From: Akebia trifoliata
Taxonomy: Eukaryota; Streptophyta; Magnoliopsida; Ranunculales; Lardizabalaceae
Assembly: GCA_017979445.1 (NCBI GenBank)
Contig: CM030706.1
Span: 12,696,967-12,760,966 of the forward strand
Direction: 5' to 3'
DNA: 64,000 bases
Shown here piece after piece: positions 1 through 11,563 of the stretch (its first letter is position 1; every line of letters begins with the position of its first letter). The translations under genes were made by a program, and so were the position numbers. The notes below the pieces were generated by a model. The model saw only the letters and a program-made list of their open reading frames with translations, did not search any database and was not told the DNA's origin.

Positions 1-132
1 GGTAAGGTCAAATTTCATTAAAAATGATAAGATCAAAATCCTATAATTTTACATAAGTCCCACTTTCAGGATTTTTTCAAAATTTAACTTTTTTTTTTCT
101 CGAGATACGAATAAAAAACTCAAGATTTTACA
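1..132 (-). repeat. 5' end of a long LTR cut by the window edge
   Basis: Read on the minus strand from 132 downwards this begins TGTAAAATCTTGAG and is clearly similar over its whole length to the start of the solo LTR at 20794, including the shared CGTATCTCGAG and GTGGGACTTA segments. The LTR therefore starts at 132 and runs leftward out of the window. It is the same family as the solo LTR but in the opposite orientation. Whether it is a solo LTR or part of a full element cannot be seen. Confidence 0.75.
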
Positions 133-712
133 ATAGGACACAGATAAGCGTTTTTATTTTCAAACACTCCAACTGTACTTGCTTTCTTTAGCATATCAAG
201 TCTTTATTGTGTAAGATGTCTTTTATTCTGTTTATGCTTGAGCTTCAAGAGTTTAAATTAAGCATGTTTTGAAAACTCTCCTTCTTTTTAATTCTAATTT
301 GGGCCCATGAATGACGACACATCATAAAACACAATGACATTGTAATAAAAAAATGATATTTATTCAAACTAAAAACCTTAATCCTTAATTTAATAATCTA
401 ATTTTGGCACAGAACAAATGTCCATCTAACATAATTCCCTCATAATCCTAAACATAAGAATCTAATTTTCACTTGACCAATCTAACTATAATTGACTAAT
501 AGCTTTTATTTTCATCACACCCAAATTTTTAGAGCACCATTAACAATCTTCAAAAGAATCCAATATAAAATTCTACTAAATTCTACAATTTTTAAAACAT
601 TTTAAACAAGTACTTTATATGCTAAAGGGTATGCAATTACGATGACATGATTATTCTCATTTCTATGTATGACTTTTTTTGGGCCATCAGACTTTCATTT
701 ACTTGTGGCAGC
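133..712. other. AT-rich spacer
   Basis: About 580 bases of AT-rich DNA between an LTR fragment and the Ty3/gypsy element. No open reading frame, RNA gene or clear repeat was recognised. Confidence 0.5.
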
Positions 713-2461
713 TGAAAGCGCCTTCGATCCGCGGGGTACGCGGATCCGCTTTTGACCCTTGAGGTTTGGGAGTCGCCACCTAATTATTACGATCTAGGAA
801 CCGATCCATGACTTTAAACAGATAAAGGACTAATCTAGAACAGAAAAAACTGAATTCGGGGATCATGTTACGGGGTTGGAAGGTCTTAGGCACCAACCCC
901 GCCCGGCCAAAGCCGGTCTCTACTAACTTCCCAAATAAATTACATTGTTAAAAAACCTAGATAATAATAAAAAAATAAAAAAATAAGAGATTATACATTT
1001 CCGATAGCAAAGACTTTGTTCCCTCAGATCTGACAAAAATTACTCCTTGTACCGTACTCCCTTGCTTCGTTTTGTCTCCGGATTTGATTTCTGATCTCCG
1101 AGGCTAAGTATCTCCTTTTTTTATCTGGATTTTTCAAGTTTGTTATGGGTTTTGGGGTATTTTTGGAGGGCTTTTAGATGTTCTTTAGGCTAAAATCGAA
1201 GGAGGGATGTTAGATAAGGAATTGGGACTCCAAAACTAGGGTTTATGGGAGGCTAGGGGGGCTTTTAGACCTACTTCTCTTAAGATTTATGATTTTATAC
1301 GAAAATAGGGTGTGACGACCTCTATTTATAGATTTTTTTTAAGGGTTGATTTGGATAGAGTTAGTGTTTAATTAGAGTTCTTTTAGTTAGAGTTGTGTTT
1401 TAGTTAGAATTGTTTTAAGTAGAGTTTGTTTTAATTAGAATTGTTTTAGGTAGAATTGTATTTTAATTAGAACTCTATTAGATAGAGTTATTATTTAATT
1501 AGAACTCTATTATGATTTTGACTTTTGGTCTTATTTGATTGACTTTTAATATTTTGACTTTAGTCTTAATTGATTGACTTTTAATATCTTGACTTCAGTC
1601 TTGCTTAATTGACTTTAATTTTGACTTCAGTCTTGCTTAATTGACTTTAATTTTGACTTCAATCTTGCTTGATTGACTTTAATTTTTGGAGAACCCCCCT
1701 TTATTATATCTGTAATTCTTTGGACCCCCAAATGGAGGGGTCCTTAAAGAAATATCTCACGAACCCTCAACAATTTTACCTCAGAGCCCGATTAATCGAT
1801 TTCTTTGGTTCAAAATTTTAAATTAATTCATTAATATTTTACTTTAATTATTTAATATTTTATTCATTAATTTTAAATTTTTTAATTATGAAAATTGTGA
1901 AATTATCGTTTTACCCCCGGAGAGGACTTTTCACATTTTAAGTCGGTTTTTAATGTTTTAGGATGTTTTAGAATCGATTTTTTGTAAGGAATTCAATGGA
2001 AATATTAGTTTGTGTCATTTATAAAATTTTTTGTGTGAAATGGTCATGAACTTTATGAGGGGCATTTTCATAATTTTATCGAATTCTGTTAAAATTGACG
2101 AAATGATTTATTTGGTTTCGATTTGTTGTTTTATGTGTTTGCAAGAGTTTTCCTAAGCGTAACGTAGGCTCTAGGGTTGTTTTGAGGTTAGGGGTATTTT
2201 AGTAATTTGATAATTTTTTAGTAATTTTTATCGTGAAGCTTCTTTTTGGTCTGCAAGATGATGATTTCTATGTTTCTGGGTCGTATTTTCCTAGCGTAGC
2301 GTGGTTTTTAAGATTTCGTCAGTTCGAGATACCTCATTCGGATTTCTGAAACACATCTGGTAACAAAATAAAACAATGGAATACACATCCATCATTAGGA
2401 ATCATTGCGATCGGGTGGACGAGTTGATTAATTAGGCGGATGCAAAAATGGGGTGTCTACA
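713..2461 (-). repeat. 3' LTR of the first gypsy element
   Basis: On the plus strand it runs from TGAAAGCGCC to GTGTCTACA, that is TG...CA. It matches 9813-11563 over its full length with scattered substitutions and short indels. Inside, 1505-1690 is a short array of about five 33-38 bp units built on TTGACTT and AGTCTT, and 1340-1500 repeats TAGAGTT/TAGAATT; both recur in the partner LTR. Confidence 0.9.
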
Positions 2462-2727
2462 GATGCCCCTCTTTTGCAGAGGGTTGAAGCAAACTAGATA
2501 GCAAATCTATTTTGGTAGATAGTACGATATCTGAATGCCAAAGCTAATGGCAGTTCATTTTGCAGCCTGATTTTACAATTCATCAAGTGGTTCGGATCCT
2601 TGAGGTAAAGCTCTCCCCGAATTAAAAAATTATCAGGTCCTTGAGTGCAAACTCTCATTGACAGTGTCAGATCCTTGAATTTTAGAAAATTCTCCTTGAA
2701 TTATGTAACAACTGTACAAGTGTGTGA

Positions 2728-3847
2728 TTTAAAATCCGAGCATAATTTGAGTATAAACTGAGCATAATTCCGAGAAAACCCTCGGCGGTAACTGAGCATA
2801 ATTTTGAGAATACCCTCGGCGGTAACTGAGCATAATTCCGAGAAAACCCTCGACGGCATTTGAGCATAATTCCGAGAAAACCCTCGGTGCTAACTGAGCA
2901 TAATTCAGAGAAAATCCTCGACGGTAACTAAGCATAGTTTCGAGAAAACCCTCGGCGGTATCTGAGCATAATTCCAAGAAAACCCTTGGCGGTAACTGAA
3001 CATAGTTCCGAGAAAACCCTCGACGGTAACTGAGCATAATTCCAAGAAAATCCTTGGCGGTAACTGAGCATAGTTCCGAGAAAACCCTCGGCGGCATCTA
3101 AGCATAATTCTAAGAAAATCGTTGGTGGCATCTGAGCATAGTTCCGAGAAAACTCTCGGCGGCATCTGAGCATAATTCCAAGAAAACCCTTTGCGGCATC
3201 TGAACATAGTTTCGAGAAAACCCTTAGCTGTATCTGAGCATAATTCCAAAAAAATCCTTGGCGGTATCTGAGCATAATTCCAAGAAAACCCTTGGCGGCA
3301 TCTGAGCATAGTTCCGAGAAAACCCTCGGCGGCATGTAAGCATAATTCCAAGAAAACCCTTGGCGGCGTCTGAGCATAGTTCCGAGAAAACCCTCGGCGG
3401 CATCTGAGCATAATTTCAAGAATACCTTTGGCGGCATCTGAGCATAATTCCGAGAAAACCCTCGGCGGTAACTGAGCATAGTTCCGAGAAAACCCTCAGC
3501 GGCATCTGAGCATAATTCCAAGAAAACCCTTGGCGGTATCTGAGCATAGTTCCAAGAAAACACTCGGTGGCAACTGAACGTAATTCCAAGAAAACCCTTG
3601 GCGGCATCTGAGCATAATTCTAAGAAAACCGTCGACGACATCTGAGCATAGTTCTGAGAAAACCCTCGACGGTATCTGAGCATAATTCTGAGAAAACCCT
3701 CGGCGGTATCTGAGCATAATTTCAAGAAAACCCTTGGCGGCATCTGAACATAATTCCAAGAAAATCCTTCGCGGCATCTGAGCATAGTTCCGAGAAAACC
3801 CTCGGCAGTAACTGAGCATAGTTTCAAGAAAACCCTCGGTGGTAATT
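2728..3847 (-). repeat. 34-bp tandem array, about 33 units
   Basis: The plus-strand unit is near CTGAGCATAATTCCGAG followed by AAAACCCTCGGCGGCAT; spacing between successive TGAGCA starts is exactly 34 (for example 3371 and 3405). Units alternate between CCGAG...CTCGG and CCAAG...CTTGG forms, so each carries a small self-complementary core. Because 34 leaves a remainder of 1 on division by 3 and the unit lacks stops on the minus strand, all three minus frames stay open for long stretches (up to 299 codons) and spell the same 34-residue peptide repeat, with motifs such as PPRVFSELCSDAAEGFLG. There is no sign this is a real gene. It lies inside the first gypsy element near its 3' LTR. Confidence 0.9.
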
Positions 3848-5050
3848 GATTGAGTAAAACTTAGACTAAAGGAATAAATCTAGGAAAGAACGATTGAAAA
3901 TGAATCTGGAAAAGAGGGGTTGGATCTGGAAATGAAGAGATCTGAGACAGAATGAATGTCCTATCTCCTATGTGAGATCCAAAATGCTTTTGTTTGAACC
4001 TCAAGGTTTTATCTAAAAGTTTTATGAATTTAAAACCTGAGTTTGAATCTCATGAGTTTTTTTGAAAAACTGTTATCAAGAGGGTAACCTTAAGTTTGGG
4101 GTTCTCTTTTAGGATTAACATTGCTCAAACATAAAATGCCCCTGGTTTGACAATGAAGATGACATTGAAGATAATTGAACACATCATGCAAAAATTAAAA
4201 AAAAATGTCCCTAGTATAAAGAGGAAAGAAAATGCCCCTTGTATAAAGGTTTGAAATATTTGATTACCACAAGCGCAGTAAAGACTCAACTTTTAATTTT
4301 GATTAATTTTATTGAAGGTTTTGAGTAGGCTCAAGAAAACAAAATTATTTCCTTTCGAGACTCATCATAGAATTCACTCTTATCTCCCTTGGTTCACTTG
4401 GGAAAGTAAGAATTTTCAGATCGATCGTAGACAAGATACTTGTGGCTTCTGAGTCTATGCCTGGTTTAAGCTAAGTATTGAACTTGATTATTCGGACTTA
4501 TGATGTTTTAGCTCGGATAGCTCTCAGCTTGGGATCTTCTTCTGTTTTTCTTTATTGTTCTAACTTTTGCCTAGATCGCCTTTTTAGGTTTTCAATCTAT
4601 CGAGCTTGTTTTAGCTTTTGCCTAGATCGCCTTTTCAGGTTTTCGATCTAGCGAGCTTTTTTTTTCTTGGCTCTGATTGTTGTCAAAGTTGTCCTTTCAG
4701 ATTTTCAACCTTGTGAGCTTGCCTTAATTTTTGCCTAAGTCGCCCTTTTCGGATTTTCAACTTAGCAGGCTTCATCATTTTTTAATCTTTTTCTTCTTCA
4801 CTGAACTTTTAGAGTTACTGTCTGATCATGCTTTGCTATCTTCCTTGACTTTTCGTACGGTACTTAGGAGGACTTTTATAGGTAAGCTTAGGACTGGGTA
4901 TAAAAAGAAAGGAATTTTGAGGCTCAAAAATCCAAATGCCCCTTGTGTGGCATTTCATTTAAAATTTTTTCTTGAATTTTCTTCCCCATTTTGGATGATA
5001 TTTCTTTTTCTTTTGAATTTTTTTTTTTAGATTTTTTTCTTTATCGGGGA
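3848..5050. other. Non-coding interior of gypsy element 1 with short repeats
   Basis: Untranslated-looking interior. From 4564 to 4770 there are about four imperfect 55-62 bp units of the form TTTTGCCTAGATCGCC, then TTTCAGGTTTTC and a GAGCTT end. Short plus-strand frames here (for example 4731-5030) look like chance openings in T-rich sequence. Confidence 0.5.
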
Positions 5051-5069
5051 ATTTATTTTTTTATTTTGA

Positions 5070-6560
5070 TGTGGTCGGGCCTGAAGTAACTTCTCAGGTT
5101 GCCTACGTACCCCAAAATCTTTGAATTAGACAAAAACATAGTTCGAATTTTTCCCTCCCCTAGGTTAGGTGAACGGGCTGAGAAAGAAAAAGGCAACATT
5201 TTTTTTAAAAGACTGCAAGGGACTGAGAACGGAGATATTGAACTGGGTAGCAGGAAAATTGATTCGGTCAAAGATGGCCTCCTTAAATGTAGTATCGTTT
5301 GATCTGGTCAAGGTTGGTTGGCTTTGGTAATTCGATTTCATCATGATCTTGAAGTCTGACAGTTTTTTTCGGTTAATATTTCATTGACGATGAACAGATC
5401 CCCCCAATTTGGTTGAACTTCCCTTTAGGGTCAAAGATAGGTGCTCGATTCTCTTTGAGTACTAAATCCCTGACTTGTAAGTGACGGGCCTTGATCTTTT
5501 TGTCGAACGCACGGGCAACTCTTCTTTGATAAGCTTGCATGTGATACAAAGCTCTTAGTCATTTTTCTTCGATCAAACTTAATTCTTCATACCGTTGACG
5601 AACCCAATCTGTTTCTGACAATTGACTTTCCTTGAAGGCCTTGAGATACGAGATTTACATTTCAACTGGTAAGATTGCTTCCATATCATACACTAGAAAG
5701 TAGGGAATAGCTCCAGTGGAAGACTGTATTGAAGTATGATGTGCCCCTAGTGTGAATGGTAACTTCTCTAACTAATCCTGGTGTGATTGACATATTTCCT
5801 TGATGATTGTTTTGAGATATTTTATTGGCTGCTTGAACCTTTTCATTAATCTGAGGATGGTAGAGAGATAATGTGATGTCGAATCTCGAACTTTGAATAC
5901 AAAGTGATAACCTAAGCTTTGATGTACGACCCATTATTAGAGATCATTATTGCTTCAACTGTTTCATTAATCTAATAATGGTAATCTATTCTGGGAGCTC
6001 TACCATGTTGAGAAGTCTAGCACTGATACATTTTGTAAGATCTTCTTTGATATCATTCTATCTATTCAATATCTAATCCGTGTAAGACAACACCCAAGCT
6101 TGCACCTAACATATCCTCATAGGCCCACGCGAACAAGTCTTTTGAAATTTCTGAGAAAATTCATTATCCCCTTGTGTTCCTCTAAAGATAAGATGGTTTC
6201 TATTTGAATCTATTTAGAAATTTATTTCTGTTCCGAGGTCAATGACCTTTGCTTTCTTGAGCCAGACTCTTATCTTCTTGCTAAGGAGAAAAATCTATCC
6301 TTGAAGCCAGATTAGTAGTTAATTCGTTAATGCACTCAAGGTATTCAAAAATTTCCTTTATCCAATTAAATTCAGAAGGGGCGATAGACACCTCTATAAA
6401 CTCGACGAACTAACTTTACTCAATAGGAAAGAGTAGACTCAATAGGAAAGAGTAGACTCAATCTAAGGAAGACATGACCTTGTTGGAAAAAAGGACTCGA
6501 GCTAACCCAAATGACTCATGAAAACTCAAGACAAGTACCCACACGAGTTTGATTAGGACT
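5070..6560 (-). pseudogene. Decayed Ty3/gypsy pol: integrase and reverse-transcriptase traces
   Basis: Read on the minus strand, 5640-5410 gives the gypsy integrase tail: a LRALYHMQAYQRRVARAF segment, then KARHLQVRDLVLKENRAPIF and DPKGKF, typical of plant Tat-lineage integrases. Just upstream, 5934-5690 holds a disrupted core end with YHPQINEKVQAANK, the family's conserved YHPQxNG-xxEAAN motif. Farther upstream, around 6150-6050, a degenerate FAWSYEDM-like stretch resembles the N-terminal part of the reverse transcriptase. Stops and frameshifts occur throughout, and the span between is too short to hold complete RT and RNase H, so a large internal deletion is likely. Identification rests on remembered family motifs. 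Confidence 0.7.
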
Positions 6561-8800
6561 GAGGACTGAGATATTGCTTACAACCGGTAGGATTGAAGCA
6601 CTATGATCTTCAAAGAACAACTGGATGATGTTGAGAAATTTTGAGGTCATTTCTGACTGTTGACTTGATATTGACGTTTGCTCTAACTGACCGGATTTAC
6701 AACCCTAGCTAGACGATGGACGATTGAGCTTAGATACAATGATAACCCCTAAAACCTCTTTGAAAGTGAATTTAACCAATTCCAGTGTCACCCCCTTGAT
6801 AACATTTTAAATGAACCCTGAGATTTTATTGAATTTTGTGCACCAATCCATTAAACAATTCATCAATTCAATGATTATTCAGAAGGAAAATAATTTTATT
6901 ACACTCTTGAAAATAATGTTTTTATTGAATAACAATTTTCACAATTCTGATTATTTTTTACAATCATTTTCTTTTTAAGAAAATATATTTTGATAATTTT
7001 ACAAGGTCCATGCAAAAAATAGATTTTTGGTAAAAAACATATTTCAAAAAATTTTCATGCAAAAATAGATCTTTTGTAAATCATTTTTCCTTCATTTTCT
7101 TTTCTTTAGGAAAATATTTTCTTCTGGAAAATATTTTTTCTCTAAAAAATAGTTTGTTATTTGGAAAATATTTTCTCTTGGAAAATCTTGTTATTATGGA
7201 AAACATTTTCTGGAAAACGTTTTTTCTTAGAAAACATTATTTTCTAGAGAATAACACTTTTCTGGAAAATATTTATTTTGGAAAATAATTTTTTTCTAGA
7301 AAATACTTTTTCTAGAAAATACTTTCCCTTCGTAAACCATTTTTCTTCTTTGAAAATTTGATTTCTATTTCAATTTAAATGGTCCAGCCTACCATGATTA
7401 TTGGATCGGGATGGACTGGGTCATTATTGTAAAAAAAAAGGATTCTTTATTGGGTCGGTGCACCCATTTTAATTTTCAAAAACAACATTTTTGATCCTTG
7501 AGGACAATCATACATTCTGATTTCATCATTCACATGCATTCTGATCTTATTATTCACTGGCGTTCTGATTTCATCATTTACATACATTCATTATTCACAA
7601 GGTTCCATTCAATAAACAACCCGGGAACACCCACGATAAGTTCGAGTCATGACCTACAAGGAAGGTTTCTAGACTCTAAGCTTACTACGTGCAATGCATT
7701 TTATCTGGCCACCCTTGCCCAAATACACCTATATACCTATCCATACGTGGTGACTTGGTTTGATATACCATATAGGTGATAATCTAAAACCTCAACTCAC
7801 TTCCTTGAAGTCAAAAATAGCCAGTTTGATCTCCAGTTGAGAGGTGGTGCACAATGCTGAGCAAGGGCCCGCTTAAATACCTCTCGTCTAGAATAGACAT
7901 AGTCTATCCCCCTCGTACAGTAGGGTACAGCGGGGCAAGATCTCGCTTAGGCACCGATTTTGACCAAGAAGTGCAATTGATATATTTGTATTATCTTTTA
8001 CATACCTATGGATACGAGTCAAGAGTTGTAGCTTTCATAAATGGTTTGACATCCCACGAGGGGACCGACCACGTACTAGTACTACGTTGGCAATCGAGAC
8101 ATGTGACTATGTGGCTCACAATAGGTCAAAGGCTCAGGTCGCTCCAGCCTGGGTGCATCAATATACCTCTCAGAATCACCTGATCAGACAGTATTGATGA
8201 CTCAGTTTGATACACCCTAAGGTACGTGACTGGAGTTGTGATTTTCATGAATGACTTCGCATCTCCGAAGAGACCGGGCCACGCACTAGTGCCACGTTGG
8301 CTATATAGGACGTGTAATGTGCAAAACAGTAAACGTACATGTGGTGTGTGCAAAGTAGGGTGAGGTGTGCCCGGGGCTTTTTCAAACAAGTGGGCCCATA
8401 AGCCAGATCAAACCATTAAAATATGGATATTAGAAAATTTGATCATACAACATAAATATCCAAAGCATTAAAATCAAGATTAAAGCATGCACATCAAAAT
8501 ATATATGAATCAAAATCATGGCAAATCAATTAATGATCATGGAATTTTTATAATTTTTAAGGTCCAATCAATGATCACTTTTGGGTGATCCAAAATAAAT
8601 CGAGATTCCAATAGATGTTACATTGATGATAGAATGATAATTGTTGAGATGAGGAGCGATAAACCCTTTTTTTTTAAATTATAAAAACAAACTAGAAACA
8701 CAACCCAAAAGAAAATCAAAGAGAAAGATCCTAATGCCAAATGAGCTTGCTCTCAGGAACATTAACTGTGTTAACACTAGATAAATTTGGATTTTCTGTT
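6561..8800. other. Non-coding interior of gypsy element 1
   Basis: No convincing coding sequence. 7070-7350 is a run of GGAAAATATTTTC-type palindromic words. 7600-8400 is spacer related to 17590-18050 in the second Ogre-like element (both carry the order CACCTGRTCAGAC/TTAGAC, a GGTATGGACT-like block and a purine-rich GTGTGTGCAAAG block), which places it between the primer site and the coding part of these elements. Confidence 0.5.
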
Positions 8801-9560
8801 AATTAGAAAAATACAATCTGAACTTGCATCGATGATATCTAAAGCTCCCGGTAACGAAATCGAGTGAATTCAGATTCTAAATTTATCTACTCGATGGGAT
8901 CTACATTTTATTAACAGGTGCCCAGACATAATTCTGAATAGAATATTCTATAAAAATGTTTTAACATTGCTGTCCCAATCTTAATTCAGCAGAAATTTCA
9001 GATTTACATATTAAATTTGCATCGATGATATTCAAGACTCCTAATAACGAAATCGAGCGAATTCAGATTCTAAATTAATCTACTCAATGAGATCTACATT
9101 TTATTAAGAGGTTCCCAGACTTAATTCTTATTAGAATATTCTGTAAAAACGTTTAACATTATTGTTCCAATCTTCATTCAGCAGATATTCCAGATTTACA
9201 GATTGAACTTGCATCGATGATATCTAAGGCTCTCGATAACGAAATTGAGTGAATTCAAGTTCTAAATTAATCTACTCGATAAGATCTACGTTTTATTAAC
9301 AGATGCCCAGACATAATTTTTATTAGAACATTCTATAAAAACTTTTTAACGTTGCTGTCCCAATCTTCATTCAGCAATAATTCCAGATTTACATATTGAA
9401 CTTGCATCGATGATATCTTAGGCTCCCGATAGCAAAATTAAGTGAACTCAGGTTCTAAATTAATCTAATCGATGGGATCTACATTTTATTAATAGGTACC
9501 CAGACTTAATTCTCACTAAAATATTCTGTAAAAATATTTTAACATTGTTGTCCCAACCTT
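8800..9560 (-). repeat. ~193-bp tandem array, four units
   Basis: Four units begin with AACTTGCATCGATGAT (or AATTTGC...) at 8821, 9014, 9206 and 9399, giving periods of 193, 192 and 193. Each contains a GATCTACATTTTATTAA block and a TTGCTGTCCCAATCTT block. The units are diverged from one another. The array sits close to the primer-binding end of the element. Confidence 0.88.
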
Positions 9561-9812
9561 CATTATTCAATCATTTTCATATGTCAATTTGAATCTCTCA
9601 TTATTTAGGGGTCATCAAAAGTGACCCTTAATTGGACAAAAATACAATACCAAAAATCATCCACAATCTAACCACAAAAACAAATAAATAAATAAATAAA
9701 TAAATAAAATAAGTCAAACTAAATATGAAAAAAAAACTAGGTCATCCTGACAATGCTCCCATACTTGGGGTTTTTCAAGTCTGCTCCTCAATAGTCCCAG
9801 TGGAGTCGCCAT

Positions 9813-11563
9813 TGAAAGCGCCCTCGATCCGTGGGGTACACTGATCCACTTTTGACCCTTGAGGTTTGGGAGTCGCCACCTAGTTATTACGGTTTAGGAA
9901 CCGATCAATGACTTTAAACAGATAAAGGACTAATTTAGAACAGAAAAAACTGAATTCGGGGATCATGTTACGGGGTTGGAAGGTGTTAGGCACCAACCCT
10001 GCCCGGCCAAAGCCGGTCTCTACTAACTTCCCAAATAAATTACATTGCTAAAAAATCTAGATAATAATAAATAAATAAAAAAAATAAGAGATTATACCTT
10101 TCCGATAGCAAAGACTTTGTTCCCTCAGATCTGACAAAAATTACTCCTTGTACCGTACTCCTTTGCTTCGTTCTGTCTCCGGATTTGATTTCTGATCTCC
10201 GAGGCAAGGTATCTCCTTTTTTTGATCTGGATTCTTCAAGTTTGTTATGGGTTTTGGGGTGTTTTTGGAGGGCTTTTAGATGTTCTTTAGGCTAAAATCG
10301 AAGGAGGGATGTTAGGTAAGGAATTGGGACTCCAAAACTAGGATTTATGGGAGGCTAGGGGGGCTTTTAGACCTACTTCTCTTAGGGTTTATGATTTCAT
10401 ACGAAAATAGGGTGTGAAGACCTCTATTTATAAATTTTTTTTAAGGGTTGATTTGGATAGAGTTAGTGTTTAATTAGAGTTCTTTTAGTTAGAGTTGTGT
10501 TTTAGTTATAATTGTTTTAGGTAGAATTTGTTTTAATTAGAATTGTTTTAGGTAGAATTGTGTTTTAATTAGAACTCTATTAGATAGAGTTATTATTTAA
10601 TTGGAACTCTATTATGATTTTGACTTTTGGTCTTATTTGATTGACTTTTAATATTTTGACTTTAGTCTTAATTGATTGACTTTTAATATCTTGACTTTAG
10701 TCTTGCTTAATTGATTTTAATTTTGACTTCAGTCTTGCTTAATGACTTTAATTTTTACTTCAGTCTTTCTTGATTGACTTTAATTTTTGGAGAACCCTCC
10801 TTCTATTATATCTGTAATTCTTTGGACCCTCAAATGGAGGGGTCCTTAAAGAAATATCTCACGAACCCTCAACAATTTTGCCTGAGAACCCGATTGATCG
10901 ATTTCTTTGGTTCAAAATTTTAAATTAATTTCATTAATGTTTTACTTTAATTATTTAATATTTTATTTATTAATTTCGAATTTTTTAATTATGAAAATTG
11001 TGAAATTATCGTTTTGCCCCCAGAGAGGACTTTTCACGTTTTAAGTCGTTTTTTAATGTTTTAGGATGTTTTAGAATCAATTTTTCGTAAGGAATTCAAT
11101 GGAAATATTAGTTTGTGTCATTTATAAATTTTTTTTTGTGAAATGGTCATGAACTTTATAAAGGGTATTTTCGTAATTTTGTCGAATTTTGTTAAAATTG
11201 GCGAAATAATTTATTTGGTTTCGATTTGTTGTTTTATGTGTTTGAGAGAGTTTTCCTAAGCGTAACGTAGGTTCTAAGGTTGTTTTGAGGTTAGGGGTAT
11301 TTTAGTAATTTGATAATTTTTTAGTGATTTTTATCGTGAAGCTTCTTTTTGGTCTGCAAGATGATGATTTTATGTTTCTAGGTCGTATTTTCTTAGCGTA
11401 GCGTGGTTTCTAAGGTTTCGTTAGTTCGAGATACTTTATCCGGATTTCTGAAACACATCTGGTAACAAAATAAAGCAATGGAATACACATCCATCATTGG
11501 AAATCATTGCGATCGGGTGGACGAGTTGATTAATCAGGCGGATGCAAAAATGGGGTGTCTACA
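9813..11563 (-). repeat. 5' LTR of the first gypsy element
   Basis: Partner of 713-2461. In element orientation it starts at 11563 with TGTAGACACCCC and ends at 9813; the minus-strand primer-type site TGGCGACTCC follows at 9811-9802. The LTR contains the promoter and start of the element transcript by definition, but no TATA box was pinned down. Confidence 0.9.

Larger units (their letters stand above)
713..11563 (-). mobile_element. Complete Ty3/gypsy (Tat/Ogre-like) LTR retrotransposon, decayed
   Basis: Two direct LTRs of about 1.75 kb (713-2461 and 9813-11563) enclose 7.35 kb. The flanks GCAGC (708-712) and GCAGT (11564-11568) look like a 5-bp target duplication with one mismatch. The element reads on the minus strand: LTRs begin TGTAGACACCCC and end in CA. 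Next to the upper LTR is a primer-binding-type sequence, TGGCGACTCCACTGGG on the minus strand, as in Ogre/Tat elements that use a tRNA-Arg-type primer. A polypurine tract, AAAAGAGGGGCATC, abuts the lower LTR. Integrase and reverse-transcriptase traces with many stops lie at 5070-6560; the rest is tandem repeats and non-coding spacer. Much of gag-pol is missing, so it is presumably non-autonomous. Confidence 0.88.

Noticed and set aside
2682..3827. Long overlapping minus-strand frames (up to 299 codons) as a repeat-protein gene
   Set aside because: They are produced by a stop-free 34-bp tandem unit read in three phases; no start context, flanking gene structure or non-repeat domain supports a protein.
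2728..3847. CRISPR array
   Set aside because: Units are contiguous with no unique spacers, and the genome is a plant's.
5053..5302. Two short frames on opposite strands near 5.1-5.3 kb
   Set aside because: They overlap the tail of the decayed gypsy pol and show no independent motif.
7854..8389. Frames of 109 and 87 codons on opposite strands as genes
   Set aside because: They sit in the element leader, and the related region at 17590-18050 does not keep the frames open.
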